Part shown: piece by piece, positions 17,758-26,629 of the stretch
Layout of the letters: each line of letters starts with the position of its first letter
Position numbering within the stretch: the first letter of the stretch is position 1
Source: Brumimicrobium salinarum
Lineage (GTDB): Bacteria; Bacteroidota; Bacteroidia; Flavobacteriales_D; Crocinitomicaceae
Direction of reading: 5' to 3'
DNA length: 64,000 nt
NCBI RefSeq assembly: GCF_002844555.1
Contig: NZ_PJNI01000015.1
Coordinates: forward strand, 18,733 to 82,732
The notes under the pieces: model-generated
Databases searched by the model: none
The model's input: only the letters and a program-made list of their open reading frames with translations
What the model was told of the DNA's origin: nothing
Position numbers and translations under genes: made by a program

Positions 17758-18434
17758 TGAAATTACTATCCTCCAATCTTAAGGCATTATTAAATCGTAG
17801 AAATACTACGCTTGAAGCATTCTTAGCTGCTCATAATGCACGAAAAGTTGCAGATCTCACTTTGGGAGATTTAATGTTGTTTTGTCATGAAGAAAACATT
17901 GATTTTCAAAATTTAATGGCTTATGACTTATCGGTAGATAAAGAAAAAGCAAGAAAGATCAAATTACTTATTCTTGATGTTGACGGTGTTATGACCGATG
18001 CTGGAATGTTTTTTACTGAAAATGGTGATCAAATTAAAAAATATAACGCCAAGGATGGAATGGCGATTATGGCCCTTAAAAAAATAGGGGTAGACGTGGG
18101 GATTATTTCATCTGGATTTAAACTAGAGATGGTAAAAGCGCGCGCTGAACTTTTAAAAATTGAACATTTGTATGTAGGAAGAGATCCAAAGCTTCAAATT
18201 TTAAATGAATGGTGTGAAAAACTTAACATAAACCTTTCGGAGGTGGGGATAATTGGGGATGATATTAATGATTTGAAGGTCATGACAAGTGTTGGTTTTT
18301 CTGTAGCGCCTTCAGATGCAGTTCCTGTTGTTAAAGAAAATGTAGATTTAGTGTTGCAATCAAAAGGAGGCAGGGGGTGTGTTCGTGAATTTATTGACTA
18401 TTATTTGCTAGAGCAACCTTTAATCACTCCTTAG
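17757..18434 (+). CDS. HAD phosphatase of the KdsC type with N-terminal extension
   Basis: 225 residues from the ATG at 17757, which shares one base with the DAHP synthase stop (TGATG). Residues about 68-218 are a small HAD-superfamily phosphatase like Kdo-8-phosphate phosphatase KdsC, with LLILDVDGVMTDA (nucleophile and acid), IISSG (motif II), the following lysine, and GDDINDL (motif IV). A helical extension of about 65 residues precedes it; standard KdsC is about 160-190 residues. Because it is coupled to DAHP synthase rather than Kdo-8-phosphate synthase, its substrate may differ from Kdo-8-P. I leave the symbol empty. Confidence 0.8.
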   Translation: MKLLSSNLKALLNRRNTTLEAFLAAHNARKVADLTLGDLMLFCHEENIDFQNLMAYDLSVDKEKARKIKLLILDVDGVMTDAGMFFTENGDQIKKYNAKDGMAIMALKKIGVDVGIISSGFKLEMVKARAELLKIEHLYVGRDPKLQILNEWCEKLNINLSEVGIIGDDINDLKVMTSVGFSVAPSDAVPVVKENVDLVLQSKGGRGCVREFIDYYLLEQPLITP

Positions 18435-18435
18435 A

Positions 18436-18618
18436 TCATTTTATTTGATCGTGGAGTTTGATTCTTTGAGTAGGAGATATAATTTCTTTCTTTATTTTTT
18501 TAGCGTTTAAAAACTCACCATTTGCTCCTAGCTGCTCAAAAGCCTCATCGAATGATACCTGTTTACGCTTTTCTTGTTTTATCTTCCAAATCGGTTTTTT
18601 CAATTCTTGTAATTCCAT
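18436..18618 (-). CDS. Small basic hypothetical protein
   Basis: 60 residues from the ATG at 18618, giving MELQELKKPIW at the start. It is lysine-rich, with no signal peptide or membrane segment. It converges with the KdsC-like gene, the two stops being almost adjacent. The composition looks protein-like rather than random, but no family is recognised. A longer open frame to 18675 adds a hydrophobic leader that I consider less likely. Confidence 0.45.
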   Translation of the reverse strand: MELQELKKPIWKIKQEKRKQVSFDEAFEQLGANGEFLNAKKIKKEIISPTQRIKLHDQIK

Positions 18619-18927
18619 AATTGTTTTTATTGTTGTATTTACAATAATGATTCCAAAGAATATGGTTGAACGCAAAAGAGCTTTAGGTTATTGATATTAC
18701 TAGGGGGTTGTGATTTCTTAACCCGTTTATTCTTAATAATCGCATAGAACTGTTAGGGTAATCGTGTCTTTATTTTCTTGGTATTTACAATTCACTTCGT
18801 AAAAAGATGGTGATGGCCCTTAATATCAGTAATTTGGAATTAAGGTAAAATCAGAGAATAATATTCTTCTAAATGACTGAAAAGTCAGCGTTTATAATCT
18901 TTAAAGAATCTCTATCGTTATAACTTT
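18619..18927. other. Non-coding stretch, possibly holding a gene fossil
   Basis: No open gene. On the minus strand at about 18750-18835 one frame reads PSFYEVNCKYQENKDTITL and ends at a stop, which looks like the C-terminus of an exported protein, but stops interrupt it just upstream. It may be a decayed gene end. Nothing else is recognised. Confidence 0.3.
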
Positions 18928-19485
18928 TTAATCTATTTGTATGATCAATACACCTAGTTGAGAACTATAGCCCATTACCGGTGCTGCTGCATAAGTGTGT
19001 CCTTCGAAGGTATGACTGAGGGCTTCTTGAGCTTCCACCAACTTTTTGTTCGTAAACTGTGTTTTTTCGTCCTTTTTGTTGGTACTTAAAATTACTTCAC
19101 TTGTTTTTCGATCAACGAGCATAACTTTTTCAACATCAAATGTTTTTAATGTCTGTTCAAAGTATTTGTTCACTTGATTGACATTCTCTGCAATCAATTC
19201 ACTTCTAACGGCGAGTATCAAGGTGTTTGTTAATTGCTTGATATGCGCGGTTTTCATTTCTTTTAATTCAGCAGTATGCGTCTCTTTTAGTTCAGTGATT
19301 CTTTTTTCATATTGTGAAACTGTAGATCTATTTTGAAAATATCCCCAAGCAACGCTTACAACTAATAATAGGAGTAGTAGTAATTTTAAAAAATGTTTCT
19401 TCCAAAATGGTTTTTTTGTAGAAGAATTTACTTTTTCTGATGATTCTTGTTGACTTGTCTTTGCTGGTTTATTTTCTGTTGACAT
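18928..19485 (-). CDS. Single-pass membrane protein with coiled coil and extracytoplasmic domain
   Basis: 185 residues: a polar, Ser/Lys-rich N-terminus, one transmembrane helix at about 31-48 (LKLLLLLLLVVSVAWGYF), a predicted coiled coil at about 55-85 and a C-terminal region (about 95-185). That region contains VEKVMLVDRKTSEVILST and YAAAPVMGYSSQLGVLII, which resemble the strand pattern of Cache/PAS-like sensor domains. No signalling output domain is attached. The start shares one base with the stop of the META-domain segment upstream (TAATG), so it lies in an operon with that lipoprotein. Confidence 0.75.
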   Translation of the reverse strand: MSTENKPAKTSQQESSEKVNSSTKKPFWKKHFLKLLLLLLLVVSVAWGYFQNRSTVSQYEKRITELKETHTAELKEMKTAHIKQLTNTLILAVRSELIAENVNQVNKYFEQTLKTFDVEKVMLVDRKTSEVILSTNKKDEKTQFTNKKLVEAQEALSHTFEGHTYAAAPVMGYSSQLGVLIIQID

Positions 19486-19712
19486 TAATCTACTTTTTTA
19501 AGTTTAATAATTCCTTTGGTGGTTTCTAAAGTTAAGTATAGACCGTCTATTCGATAAAACGGCTCACTTCTCAGTAGACCTAAAATTTGGTTTTCAATAT
19601 CCGATGCATCTCCACAGTACATACGTGTTGACACAAGTTCGCTAATCTTAATTCTGTTATAAGAAAAATGTAAGTTTCCGTTTACTTGATTACACCCTGC
19701 GAAGCCACTCAT
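19485..19712 (-). CDS. C-terminal half of a META-domain lipoprotein (separate frame)
   Basis: 75 residues beginning MSGFAGCNQVNG and containing STRMYCGDASDIE and YRIDGLYLTL. These are the second part of a META (HslJ-like) domain; the first part is the C-terminus of the preceding gene. The frames meet at ATGA after a run of seven As (plus-strand T-tract 19712-19718). Eight As would fuse them as NLTTKKMSGFAGCN. As a separate product this half-domain would lack its first strands, so fusion by slippage, or an error in the A-tract, is more likely than an independent gene. Confidence 0.7.
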   Translation of the reverse strand: MSGFAGCNQVNGNLHFSYNRIKISELVSTRMYCGDASDIENQILGLLRSEPFYRIDGLYLTLETTKGIIKLKKVD

Positions 19713-20266
19713 TTTTTTGTTGTAAGATTAAATTCAAAGTGTGGTAATTCTTTTGGGAATTGTTCTGCTTTAATCTCTTTGCCATTTATAGAGTGCAGAG
19801 CCCAAATATCATGTAATTGAGGTGTGCCTCTATAAAAACCACAGCCAGAATAATCATTTCCTTTTTTAGCATCGATTTTACGCAACATGATATTAATTTT
19901 TTTGCCTGATTTCATACAATCAACAATATCGATGTTAACATTTATAAGGTGCGTTTCGTTTTGACTAGAAATCTGTATTACGTTTGCACCTTGTGCTACA
20001 TTTTTTACTAAATTTTTAGAAACATAAGAAATTTCATTTTTAGTATCAGTAAAAACAATTTGTTCATCATATATAATGGAAAGTTTCCATCCTTGTTCCT
20101 CGTTTTTAGCATAAAAATCAACTGATTCAATAATCGGGTGAAGTTCTGATTTTTTTGAATCGTTCATTGTCGCGTCTGAAGCTTTCGCTTCTACTTTTTG
20201 ACTATTGCTGCAACTTATTCCAAAAAATAAAATACTAGCAAAAAGTCCTAAATTTAATAATCTCAT
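19709..20266 (-). CDS. N-terminal part of a COG3650/META lipoprotein (frame broken at A7)
   Basis: 185 residues with a lipoprotein signal peptide (lipobox-like FGISC at about 15-19). Residues about 45-150 match the COG3650-type domain, with the aromatic EQGWKLSI strand, IVDCMKSGKKINIML and a conserved-type SGCGFY ending. From about 152 the first strand of a META domain begins (IWALHSINGKEI), but the frame stops at 19709-19711 just after LTTKK. The remainder lies in the next frame. Proteins with COG3650 followed by META in one chain are known, so this is one split gene spanning 19485-20266. Confidence 0.75.
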   Translation of the reverse strand: MRLLNLGLFASILFFGISCSNSQKVEAKASDATMNDSKKSELHPIIESVDFYAKNEEQGWKLSIIYDEQIVFTDTKNEISYVSKNLVKNVAQGANVIQISSQNETHLINVNIDIVDCMKSGKKINIMLRKIDAKKGNDYSGCGFYRGTPQLHDIWALHSINGKEIKAEQFPKELPHFEFNLTTKK

Positions 20267-20282
20267 ATCACTTTTAATTGAA

Positions 20283-21290
20283 TCAAATATAATCTTTTTT
20301 ATCTAAATCAAGCCATTCTAGGGCAGCATTAGCAAAAATATCCTCTTTTGTTTGTTGTGAAAATTCACTATCGGCTATAAATTGTCCAATCTCTAAATCA
20401 CCTAGAGGAAAAGGGTAGTCTGAGCCAAGACAAATTCGCTTGCTGCCTTGTTTTTTTAACATATAACTTAACATTTCTATGTCATGTGTTATACAATCAA
20501 TCCAAAATTTACCTAGATACTTTCTTGGATTTACTTTGTTGTCTATGGCAACTAAATCAGGTCTGCAATTAAAACCATGTTCTATCCTTCCAATTGTAGG
20601 TATAAAAGAACCTCCTGCGTGGGAGAAACACACCCTCAAGTTAGGTAATTTTTCCAAGGTGCCACTAAATATTAACGAACAAGCAGCACGAGATGTTTCT
20701 GCAGGCATTCCAACTAGCCATGGCAACCAATATTTGCGCATCTCATCAAAACCCATCATGTCCCATGGATGAATCATAACGGCTAAACCTAAAGCTTCAC
20801 ATTTCTCAAAAATTGGGAAAAAACGCTCTTCACTTAAATTTAAACCATTAATGTTTGAGCCTATTTGAATTCCCTTCATCCCTAGTTGTTGAATTCTTTC
20901 TAATTCTTTAATGGCTAGGTCAGTATCTTGCATTGGTATTGTACCTAGCCCAATATAATTTTTAGGGTATTTATTTACCAATTCAATAATGTGATCGTTT
21001 AAAAACTGACTGACTACCAAACCGTCTTGTGGCTTCGCCCAATATGAAAAAAGAACGGGAATAGTACATACTACCTGAACTTGTGTGTTGAAGTTTTGGT
21101 ATTCATCGATTCGAAGTGTTTCATCCCAAGCATTTTCCTTAATGGTTCTAAAATACTTACCACCTTGCATCATGTCTGCTTTTCCATCATCACGTTCTTT
21201 TAAGAATATAAAGTCACCATAACCAAACTTCTTTGTCCAATCAGGCAGGGTTTTAGGAATGATGTGCGTATGCATGTCAATTTTTAACAT
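20283..21290 (-). CDS. 2-amino-3-carboxymuconate-6-semialdehyde decarboxylase (ACMSD)
   Basis: 335 residues of the amidohydrolase superfamily. Metal ligands are visible in MHTHIIP (HxH at 7-9), in VMIHPWDMMGF and in LGSDYPFPLG, with FSHAGGSF between. The WTKKFGYGDFIFL start resembles ACMSD from animals and Pseudomonas. ACMSD decarboxylates the kynurenine-pathway intermediate ACMS, diverting it from quinolinate and NAD toward 2-aminomuconate. No other kynurenine gene is in the window, so pathway membership is inferred from the family. It lies 16 bases upstream of the META lipoprotein on the same strand. Confidence 0.88.
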   Translation of the reverse strand: MLKIDMHTHIIPKTLPDWTKKFGYGDFIFLKERDDGKADMMQGGKYFRTIKENAWDETLRIDEYQNFNTQVQVVCTIPVLFSYWAKPQDGLVVSQFLNDHIIELVNKYPKNYIGLGTIPMQDTDLAIKELERIQQLGMKGIQIGSNINGLNLSEERFFPIFEKCEALGLAVMIHPWDMMGFDEMRKYWLPWLVGMPAETSRAACSLIFSGTLEKLPNLRVCFSHAGGSFIPTIGRIEHGFNCRPDLVAIDNKVNPRKYLGKFWIDCITHDIEMLSYMLKKQGSKRICLGSDYPFPLGDLEIGQFIADSEFSQQTKEDIFANAALEWLDLDKKDYI

Positions 21291-21413
21291 ATTTCAATTT
21301 TATTGGATTGCTCACAAAATACCAAAAAATATAATTTGCACTTAAAATGTGTCATTTTTTTACAAAAGAATTAACTTTAACTGATTAAAAGCTCGATTTT
21401 TACATAAATTCCT

Positions 21414-21421
21414 TATTTTCG
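21414..21421 (+). promoter_or_regulatory. Putative -7 box before the 21427 lipoprotein
   Basis: TATTTTCG ends five bases before the ATG, which would place the transcript start at or next to the start codon. Confidence 0.35.
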
Positions 21422-21426
21422 CAACG

Positions 21427-22149
21427 ATGAGTAAAATAGTATTTTCTTTTACACTTTTGATATTAGTGTTTTTCTTTTCAGCATGCGGTCCAGCACGATT
21501 TGTTGAACCCTTGAAGAAAAGAGAAAATGCTGTAGCTATTGATTTGGGAGGTCCACTGGTAAATATACCTGGTGTAGCTCCTATGCCAATGCCATTTTCG
21601 TCTATTACCTATGGTAGAGGAATAAGCAATAACTTAACTCTACATGGTAGTTGGTATTCTACTGCTGCAATATTTGGAGTTGCCCAATTTGAAGTTAATG
21701 GTACATACGGCTTTTGGAGAAGTCGGGACAAAAAGCATGGAGCATCAGCAATATTAGGATTTAACACAGCGATGGATGTGTTTGAAAATGAAATTAAATT
21801 TTGGCCAAAGTTAGATGCACATTATTATTTTAAGTATAATTTTAAAGCACTCAAACAAGACGATCTATTGACTTCTGGAGGGAAACCTGCTGCAAATTTA
21901 TTGTATGCTGGTATTGGAACTTGGTATGAATTGGATAAAACTAGAGCCCACAATGAGGAGCAACAAACTTTTGTCGTTCCGATGTTAAATATTGGACATG
22001 ATTTAAACTGGAAGAGGTGGACTTTTAAAACTGAAATTAAATTAATTGCTCCTTTTACTTCGAATGAGGATATTGTTTTAGATTACATTAGTTTGACAGG
22101 AAAGAAAGGTGCCACTGGTTTATATTTTGGATTAATCAGAAAGTTTTAA
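21427..22149 (+). CDS. Lipoprotein of unknown function, beta-rich
   Basis: 240 residues with a lipoprotein signal (VFFFSACGP, Cys at about 20). The mature chain has alternating strands with many glycines and aromatics (SSITYGRGISNNLTLHGSWY, GASAILGFNTAMDVF), suggestive of an outer-membrane-associated barrel-like fold. No family is recognised. It is followed after 10 bases by a lipoprotein alpha/beta hydrolase, so the two probably form an operon. Confidence 0.75.
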   Translation: MSKIVFSFTLLILVFFFSACGPARFVEPLKKRENAVAIDLGGPLVNIPGVAPMPMPFSSITYGRGISNNLTLHGSWYSTAAIFGVAQFEVNGTYGFWRSRDKKHGASAILGFNTAMDVFENEIKFWPKLDAHYYFKYNFKALKQDDLLTSGGKPAANLLYAGIGTWYELDKTRAHNEEQQTFVVPMLNIGHDLNWKRWTFKTEIKLIAPFTSNEDIVLDYISLTGKKGATGLYFGLIRKF

Positions 22150-22159
22150 ATTTAAAAAG

Positions 22160-23062
22160 ATGAGAAAAATAAGCTTATTCTTATTGGTAGTTGTTGTGCT
22201 GTTTACAGGATGCAAAAAACGATTAGATTCTTTTCTTTTCAATAACGATAATAATATTGATGCATATTACCTGGATAGTTATTCTGGAGATTCAGAATTA
22301 GATTTGCCTAATAGCTTTTATGTACCGGAAGAACAGATTCACCAATTCGAATATACCATATTGGATGAAGGAGAAGAATTATCAATTTCCGCAATTTTTG
22401 TAGGAGAAATTTCGGCAATTGCAACAGACACAGTAATTTTATATTGTCATGGTAATAAAGGAAATATGGATAATTACTGGCCACGACAAAAGCTTTTAAG
22501 TCATGTTGGAGGACAAGGAAATTATGGTGTATTGATGTTTGATTACCCTGGGTACGGCTTATCTGAAGGTCAGCCAACGGAAAAAAACATGTATGCTGCA
22601 ACAGGAGGTGCAATACATTGGTTAAAAGGTAAAGGTTTAACTGAAGAACGTTTTGTTATGTATGGATATTCTTTGGGGAGTGCGCCAACAAGTAAGGCAG
22701 TTGGAGACAAACCATTTGAATTGGTTCCTAATAAAATCATCTTAGAAGCACCTTTTGCCAGTAGCGAAGTGATGGTAGAAGATGCTGCAGTTTTGAATAT
22801 GCCAGCTTCGTATTTTGTAAATTTAAAAATTGATAACGCTGAACAAATGAAAAAATGCAGTGTTCCATTGTATTGGATACATGGTATTGATGATGACTTC
22901 CTTTCTTTTGATACGCATGGTGCAGTTGTTTACAAAAACCATATAAAATCGTGGAAATTGAAGTCTGCAATTGAAGGTGCTTCACATAGTAATGTGCCTA
23001 CTTTTATGGGGTATGAAGCGTATATATCCAATGTTTACAGTTTTATATTAAAAAATAATTAA
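22160..23062 (+). CDS. Lipoprotein alpha/beta hydrolase
   Basis: 300 residues with a lipoprotein signal (VVVLFTGCKK). The alpha/beta hydrolase core is clear: VILYCHGNKGN forms the oxyanion region, MFDYPGYGLSEG precedes it structurally, GYSLGS is the nucleophile elbow, and WIHGIDDDF and GASHSN supply the likely Asp and His. This gives a complete Ser-Asp-His triad. The substrate (ester or peptide) cannot be told from sequence. It should sit on the periplasmic or outer-membrane side. Confidence 0.85.
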   Translation: MRKISLFLLVVVVLFTGCKKRLDSFLFNNDNNIDAYYLDSYSGDSELDLPNSFYVPEEQIHQFEYTILDEGEELSISAIFVGEISAIATDTVILYCHGNKGNMDNYWPRQKLLSHVGGQGNYGVLMFDYPGYGLSEGQPTEKNMYAATGGAIHWLKGKGLTEERFVMYGYSLGSAPTSKAVGDKPFELVPNKIILEAPFASSEVMVEDAAVLNMPASYFVNLKIDNAEQMKKCSVPLYWIHGIDDDFLSFDTHGAVVYKNHIKSWKLKSAIEGASHSNVPTFMGYEAYISNVYSFILKNN

Positions 23063-23133
23063 ATTAATTATATTAAATAAACAACCTTTCTGAATAAGAA
23101 GCGTTAATTATTTAAGAACAAAAAATAGTATTG

Positions 23134-25827
23134 ATGCAATTTAGAATGTTTATCATAGGAATTTTATCATTTTTCACACTGACAGTTAATGCTCAGAGTG
23201 ATATCTGTTTAGGTAACGATACCATTGTCTGCCAAGGTGAAAGTTTGGTCTTGGAGAGTTGTAGTGGATTACAAATTCCAGGTGGGTTAGGATCCGTTTT
23301 AACAAATCCTACTTCTGTTAACTTAAGTGATGACAGATGGTCAAATCAAATACCAATAGGCTTTAATTTTGATTTTTATGGAAATACTTATAATCAAGTT
23401 GTTATTGGGTCTAATGGTTTAATTTCATTTGATTTGTCTCATGCATCAACGCATAACGCTTATTCTTTTGCTGGGTTAACGAGTTTACCTGATGCGGGCT
23501 TCGACGATGCACACAATGCTGTGATGGTAGCTTATTCTGATATTAATCCAAATAGTGGTGGTCAAATACTATATGAAACAATTGGTACAGCTCCTAATAG
23601 GTCTTTTTATGTTGTTTATGTTAATATTCCAATGTTTAATGCAACAGACTGTAACTATATGTCTATAATTTTACATGAAACAAGTAACACAATAGAAATG
23701 CACATTTCTAACAAAACTGTAAACGCAGGTTGGAATGGAGGAAAGGCTATTCAAGGGATACAAAATAATGATGGTTCCATAGCGCATATTACTCCTGGTC
23801 GAAATGTAACGCAATGGACTGCCGTTAACGACGGTAAACTATTTACACCAGTTTCTCCAACAAACACAAGCGATTATAGAATCTCAGATGTTCCGTATCA
23901 TTTAATTGTTTCGGGGTCTGCAACTTTTGAATGGGAGAATACAAATGGGCAAACTTTTCCGTATAACAATGGTTTTATAAATATAAACAATATACAACAG
24001 GGAACAACGGGATACTTTTTGACTGTTTCGGGGGCAAACTGTAATTCACAAGTTGGTGCCGTTTCAGATACAACTTTTATTACAGGTTTAACCTCTAGTG
24101 TTGCAGCAACAGCAACAGACGATATGTGTTCTGCAGGTATCGGTAGTGTTACAGCGACAGCTACTTCAGGAGACGCACCATACACTTTTAATTGGCCAGG
24201 TTTAGGAAATGCAACAACTGCCACCGTTAATAACGTGAGTAGTGGAACGTATACAGTTGAGATGACAGATGATAATGGATGTATGTCTACAACAACAGTA
24301 ACCGTTGGAGATACACCAGCTAACTATCCTTCAAGTACAACACAAGTTTCTTGTCCTGGAGGTTCAGATGGGACCGCTACTGTGGTTATGGATCCTCCTA
24401 TCGGAAATGTTACTTATCAATGGAACGATCCAATGAATCAAACAACGAGTACGGCTACTGGGTTACAGGCTGGAACATACGAATGTTTAGTAACTTCAGA
24501 TGTAGGATGTTCTAATACAGTGACCGTTACCGTGACAGAAGTTCCTGGTATGGATATTCAAGTAATTAATCAAAATGACGTAACTTGTAATAGTGCTAAT
24601 GATGGAATTGTTGAAGTAAATGTGACAGATGGTAATCCTCCATATAGTTATAGTTGGACAGGTTCAGCTTCTACAACTTCGTTGGCAGATGATTTATATG
24701 TAGGAACAACCACGGTGACCATAACTGACGATGAGGGGTGTGTAACCTCTGAAGACATAACTTTAGGAGAACCTGATCCACTTTCATTTAGTGCTTTATC
24801 TCAAGACACTGTAATCTGTATTGGTGATTCCGTAATGTTATTTGCTAACGCTTCTGGTGGAAGTAGTGCGTATAACTTTAATTGGGAATCTAACGGTAAT
24901 GTTGTAGGAAATTCAGATACTATTTATGTTACACCAACAACCGCTTTTACGGAGTATTGTGTAACGCTAACTGAAGCTTGTGGATCTCCTTCCGTTACGC
25001 AATGTGTAAATGTTGAATATCCAGGTGAAGTTGACCCAATGATTAGTCCAGATACGACGGGAGCTTGTTTTCCAGTAGAAGTGAACTTTGATAATATTAC
25101 AAATACAACCGAAACAATTGATTATACTGTGTGGAAATATAGTGATGGAGATACAGATACAATTGGTAGTCTCAATTCTACCACACATACTTTTTATAAA
25201 GGTCTGTATGATGTTGATGTAAAATTAGTATCTGATAGAGGTTGTGAATATGAAAAGTCTTATCCTGATTTAATTGAAGGATATCCTTATCCAAAACCTA
25301 GTTTTTATATTAATCCAAACCCTGTTACTCTTTACGAACCATTTGTAGATGTTTTTAGTCAATCAAGTAACGATATTGTTTCATACAAGTGGTATGCAGA
25401 AGGGGCTAAACCTGATTTTTCAACACTCAAAGATCCAAGTTTTGAGTATCCAGAAGAAATAAAAAATCACCCACTTCTCTTAGTTGTAGAAAATAGTTTT
25501 GGGTGTGTTGATTCTTTGACAAGATTAGTACGTGTTGAAAATGAAGTAACTTTATTTGCACCTAACACTTTTACTCCAGATGCAAACGGACAAAATGATA
25601 AATGGAAGGTGACTATTCTTGGAGTGGATGTTTATAACTTCAAATTAGAAGTATTCAACAGATGGGGTGAAAAAGTATTTGAATCTCATGATCCAGAAGG
25701 TGCTTGGGATGGTTCTTATAATAATAAAATAGCTCCTGAAGGTACTTATGTATGGAAAATTAGAGCTTTAGATTTTGATACAGACCAAGTATATATGTTC
25801 AATGGTTATGTCAACTTACTAAAGTAA
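23134..25827 (+). CDS. Large secreted surface protein with gliding-motility-associated C-terminal domain
   Basis: 897 residues from the ATG at 23134 (a TTG lies one codon upstream). A signal peptide ends near VNAQS. An N-terminal region of about 300 residues has a lectin-like feel (GFNFDFYGNTYNQVVIGSNG). At least three SprB/Ig-like repeats follow at about 325-550, each near 70 residues with a GxxPYxxxW core. A PKD-like region precedes the C-terminal domain (about 800-898: LFAPNTFTPDANGQNDKW, FNRWGEKVFES, GTYVWKIRA). This type-B CTD directs export through the type IX secretion system. Likely function is adhesion or gliding at the cell surface; the ligand is unknown. Confidence 0.9.
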   Translation: MQFRMFIIGILSFFTLTVNAQSDICLGNDTIVCQGESLVLESCSGLQIPGGLGSVLTNPTSVNLSDDRWSNQIPIGFNFDFYGNTYNQVVIGSNGLISFDLSHASTHNAYSFAGLTSLPDAGFDDAHNAVMVAYSDINPNSGGQILYETIGTAPNRSFYVVYVNIPMFNATDCNYMSIILHETSNTIEMHISNKTVNAGWNGGKAIQGIQNNDGSIAHITPGRNVTQWTAVNDGKLFTPVSPTNTSDYRISDVPYHLIVSGSATFEWENTNGQTFPYNNGFININNIQQGTTGYFLTVSGANCNSQVGAVSDTTFITGLTSSVAATATDDMCSAGIGSVTATATSGDAPYTFNWPGLGNATTATVNNVSSGTYTVEMTDDNGCMSTTTVTVGDTPANYPSSTTQVSCPGGSDGTATVVMDPPIGNVTYQWNDPMNQTTSTATGLQAGTYECLVTSDVGCSNTVTVTVTEVPGMDIQVINQNDVTCNSANDGIVEVNVTDGNPPYSYSWTGSASTTSLADDLYVGTTTVTITDDEGCVTSEDITLGEPDPLSFSALSQDTVICIGDSVMLFANASGGSSAYNFNWESNGNVVGNSDTIYVTPTTAFTEYCVTLTEACGSPSVTQCVNVEYPGEVDPMISPDTTGACFPVEVNFDNITNTTETIDYTVWKYSDGDTDTIGSLNSTTHTFYKGLYDVDVKLVSDRGCEYEKSYPDLIEGYPYPKPSFYINPNPVTLYEPFVDVFSQSSNDIVSYKWYAEGAKPDFSTLKDPSFEYPEEIKNHPLLLVVENSFGCVDSLTRLVRVENEVTLFAPNTFTPDANGQNDKWKVTILGVDVYNFKLEVFNRWGEKVFESHDPEGAWDGSYNNKIAPEGTYVWKIRALDFDTDQVYMFNGYVNLLK

Positions 25828-25845
25828 TCCGATAAATAATATTGT

Positions 25846-25874
25846 AAAAGCTGCATTAATTTGCAGCTTTTTTT
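25846..25874 (+). terminator. Rho-independent terminator after the gliding-type surface protein
   Basis: AAAAGCTGCA pairs with TGCAGCTTTT around a 6-base loop, followed by more Ts. Confidence 0.85.
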
Positions 25875-25929
25875 ATGCCATTCATTTTATTTGTATAGTT
25901 TTATATTTTAATTTTTAGTAATTGGAAAT

Positions 25930-26595
25930 ATGGATTATTTGACCCAAAGTGAAGAAAATTATATAAAAGCTATTTATTACTTACATGCTAAAATCAAAAA
26001 GCCAGTTGGAACAAATGATTTAGCTAAAAGAATGGAAACAAAAGCAAGTTCGGTAACGGATATGGTGCGTAGACTTTCAGAAAAATCTTTAATTATTTAT
26101 GAAAAATATAAGGGATGTGAACTGACAAAAGAAGGCGAAAAAGCAGCTTTAAAGACAATACGTAAACATAGATTATGGGAGACTTTTCTTTTTGAAAAAC
26201 TAAACTTTGGATGGGAGGAAGTACACGAAATAGCTGAGCAATTAGAGCATATTCAATCTGTTAAATTGACCAATCGTTTAGATGAGTTCCTAAACTTTCC
26301 GAAATTTGATCCACATGGTGACCCAATACCAGATAAAAATGGAGAAATCATAAAGAGAGAAGAAACCGTAACATTAATCGATTTAGAGGTTGGTGTAGTC
26401 GCATTAATCATTGGTGTAGCCGATAGTTCCGCATCTTTTTTAAAGTACTTAGATAAGTATGATATAGAACTTGGGTTAACCGTTAAAGTAATTGAACGAT
26501 TTGAATTTGATTTATCAACTGAAGTTGAAATAAATGGAAAAGTGCTTAATCTGTCGGAGGCAGCATCTTCTAAAATAACGGTTCAAATAAAATAA
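25930..26595 (+). CDS. DtxR/MntR-family metal-dependent transcriptional regulator
   Basis: 221 residues. The N-terminal winged helix (about 1-65: YLTQSEENYIKAIYYL, MVRRLSEKSLIIYEKYKG) is followed by the dimerisation and metal-binding domain (about 66-140), including ALKTIRKHRLWETFLFEKL and an EEVHEIAEQLEH helix that supplies metal ligands. A FeoA/SH3-like C-terminal domain (about 145-220) completes the long form of the family. Such proteins repress metal uptake genes when Fe2+ or Mn2+ binds. The target is not evident; the next gene encodes a thioredoxin-like protein rather than a transporter. Confidence 0.9.
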   Translation: MDYLTQSEENYIKAIYYLHAKIKKPVGTNDLAKRMETKASSVTDMVRRLSEKSLIIYEKYKGCELTKEGEKAALKTIRKHRLWETFLFEKLNFGWEEVHEIAEQLEHIQSVKLTNRLDEFLNFPKFDPHGDPIPDKNGEIIKREETVTLIDLEVGVVALIIGVADSSASFLKYLDKYDIELGLTVKVIERFEFDLSTEVEINGKVLNLSEAASSKITVQIK

Positions 26596-26629
26596 ATAGT
26601 ATTTTTATATTCTAAACCTTAACAGTACC

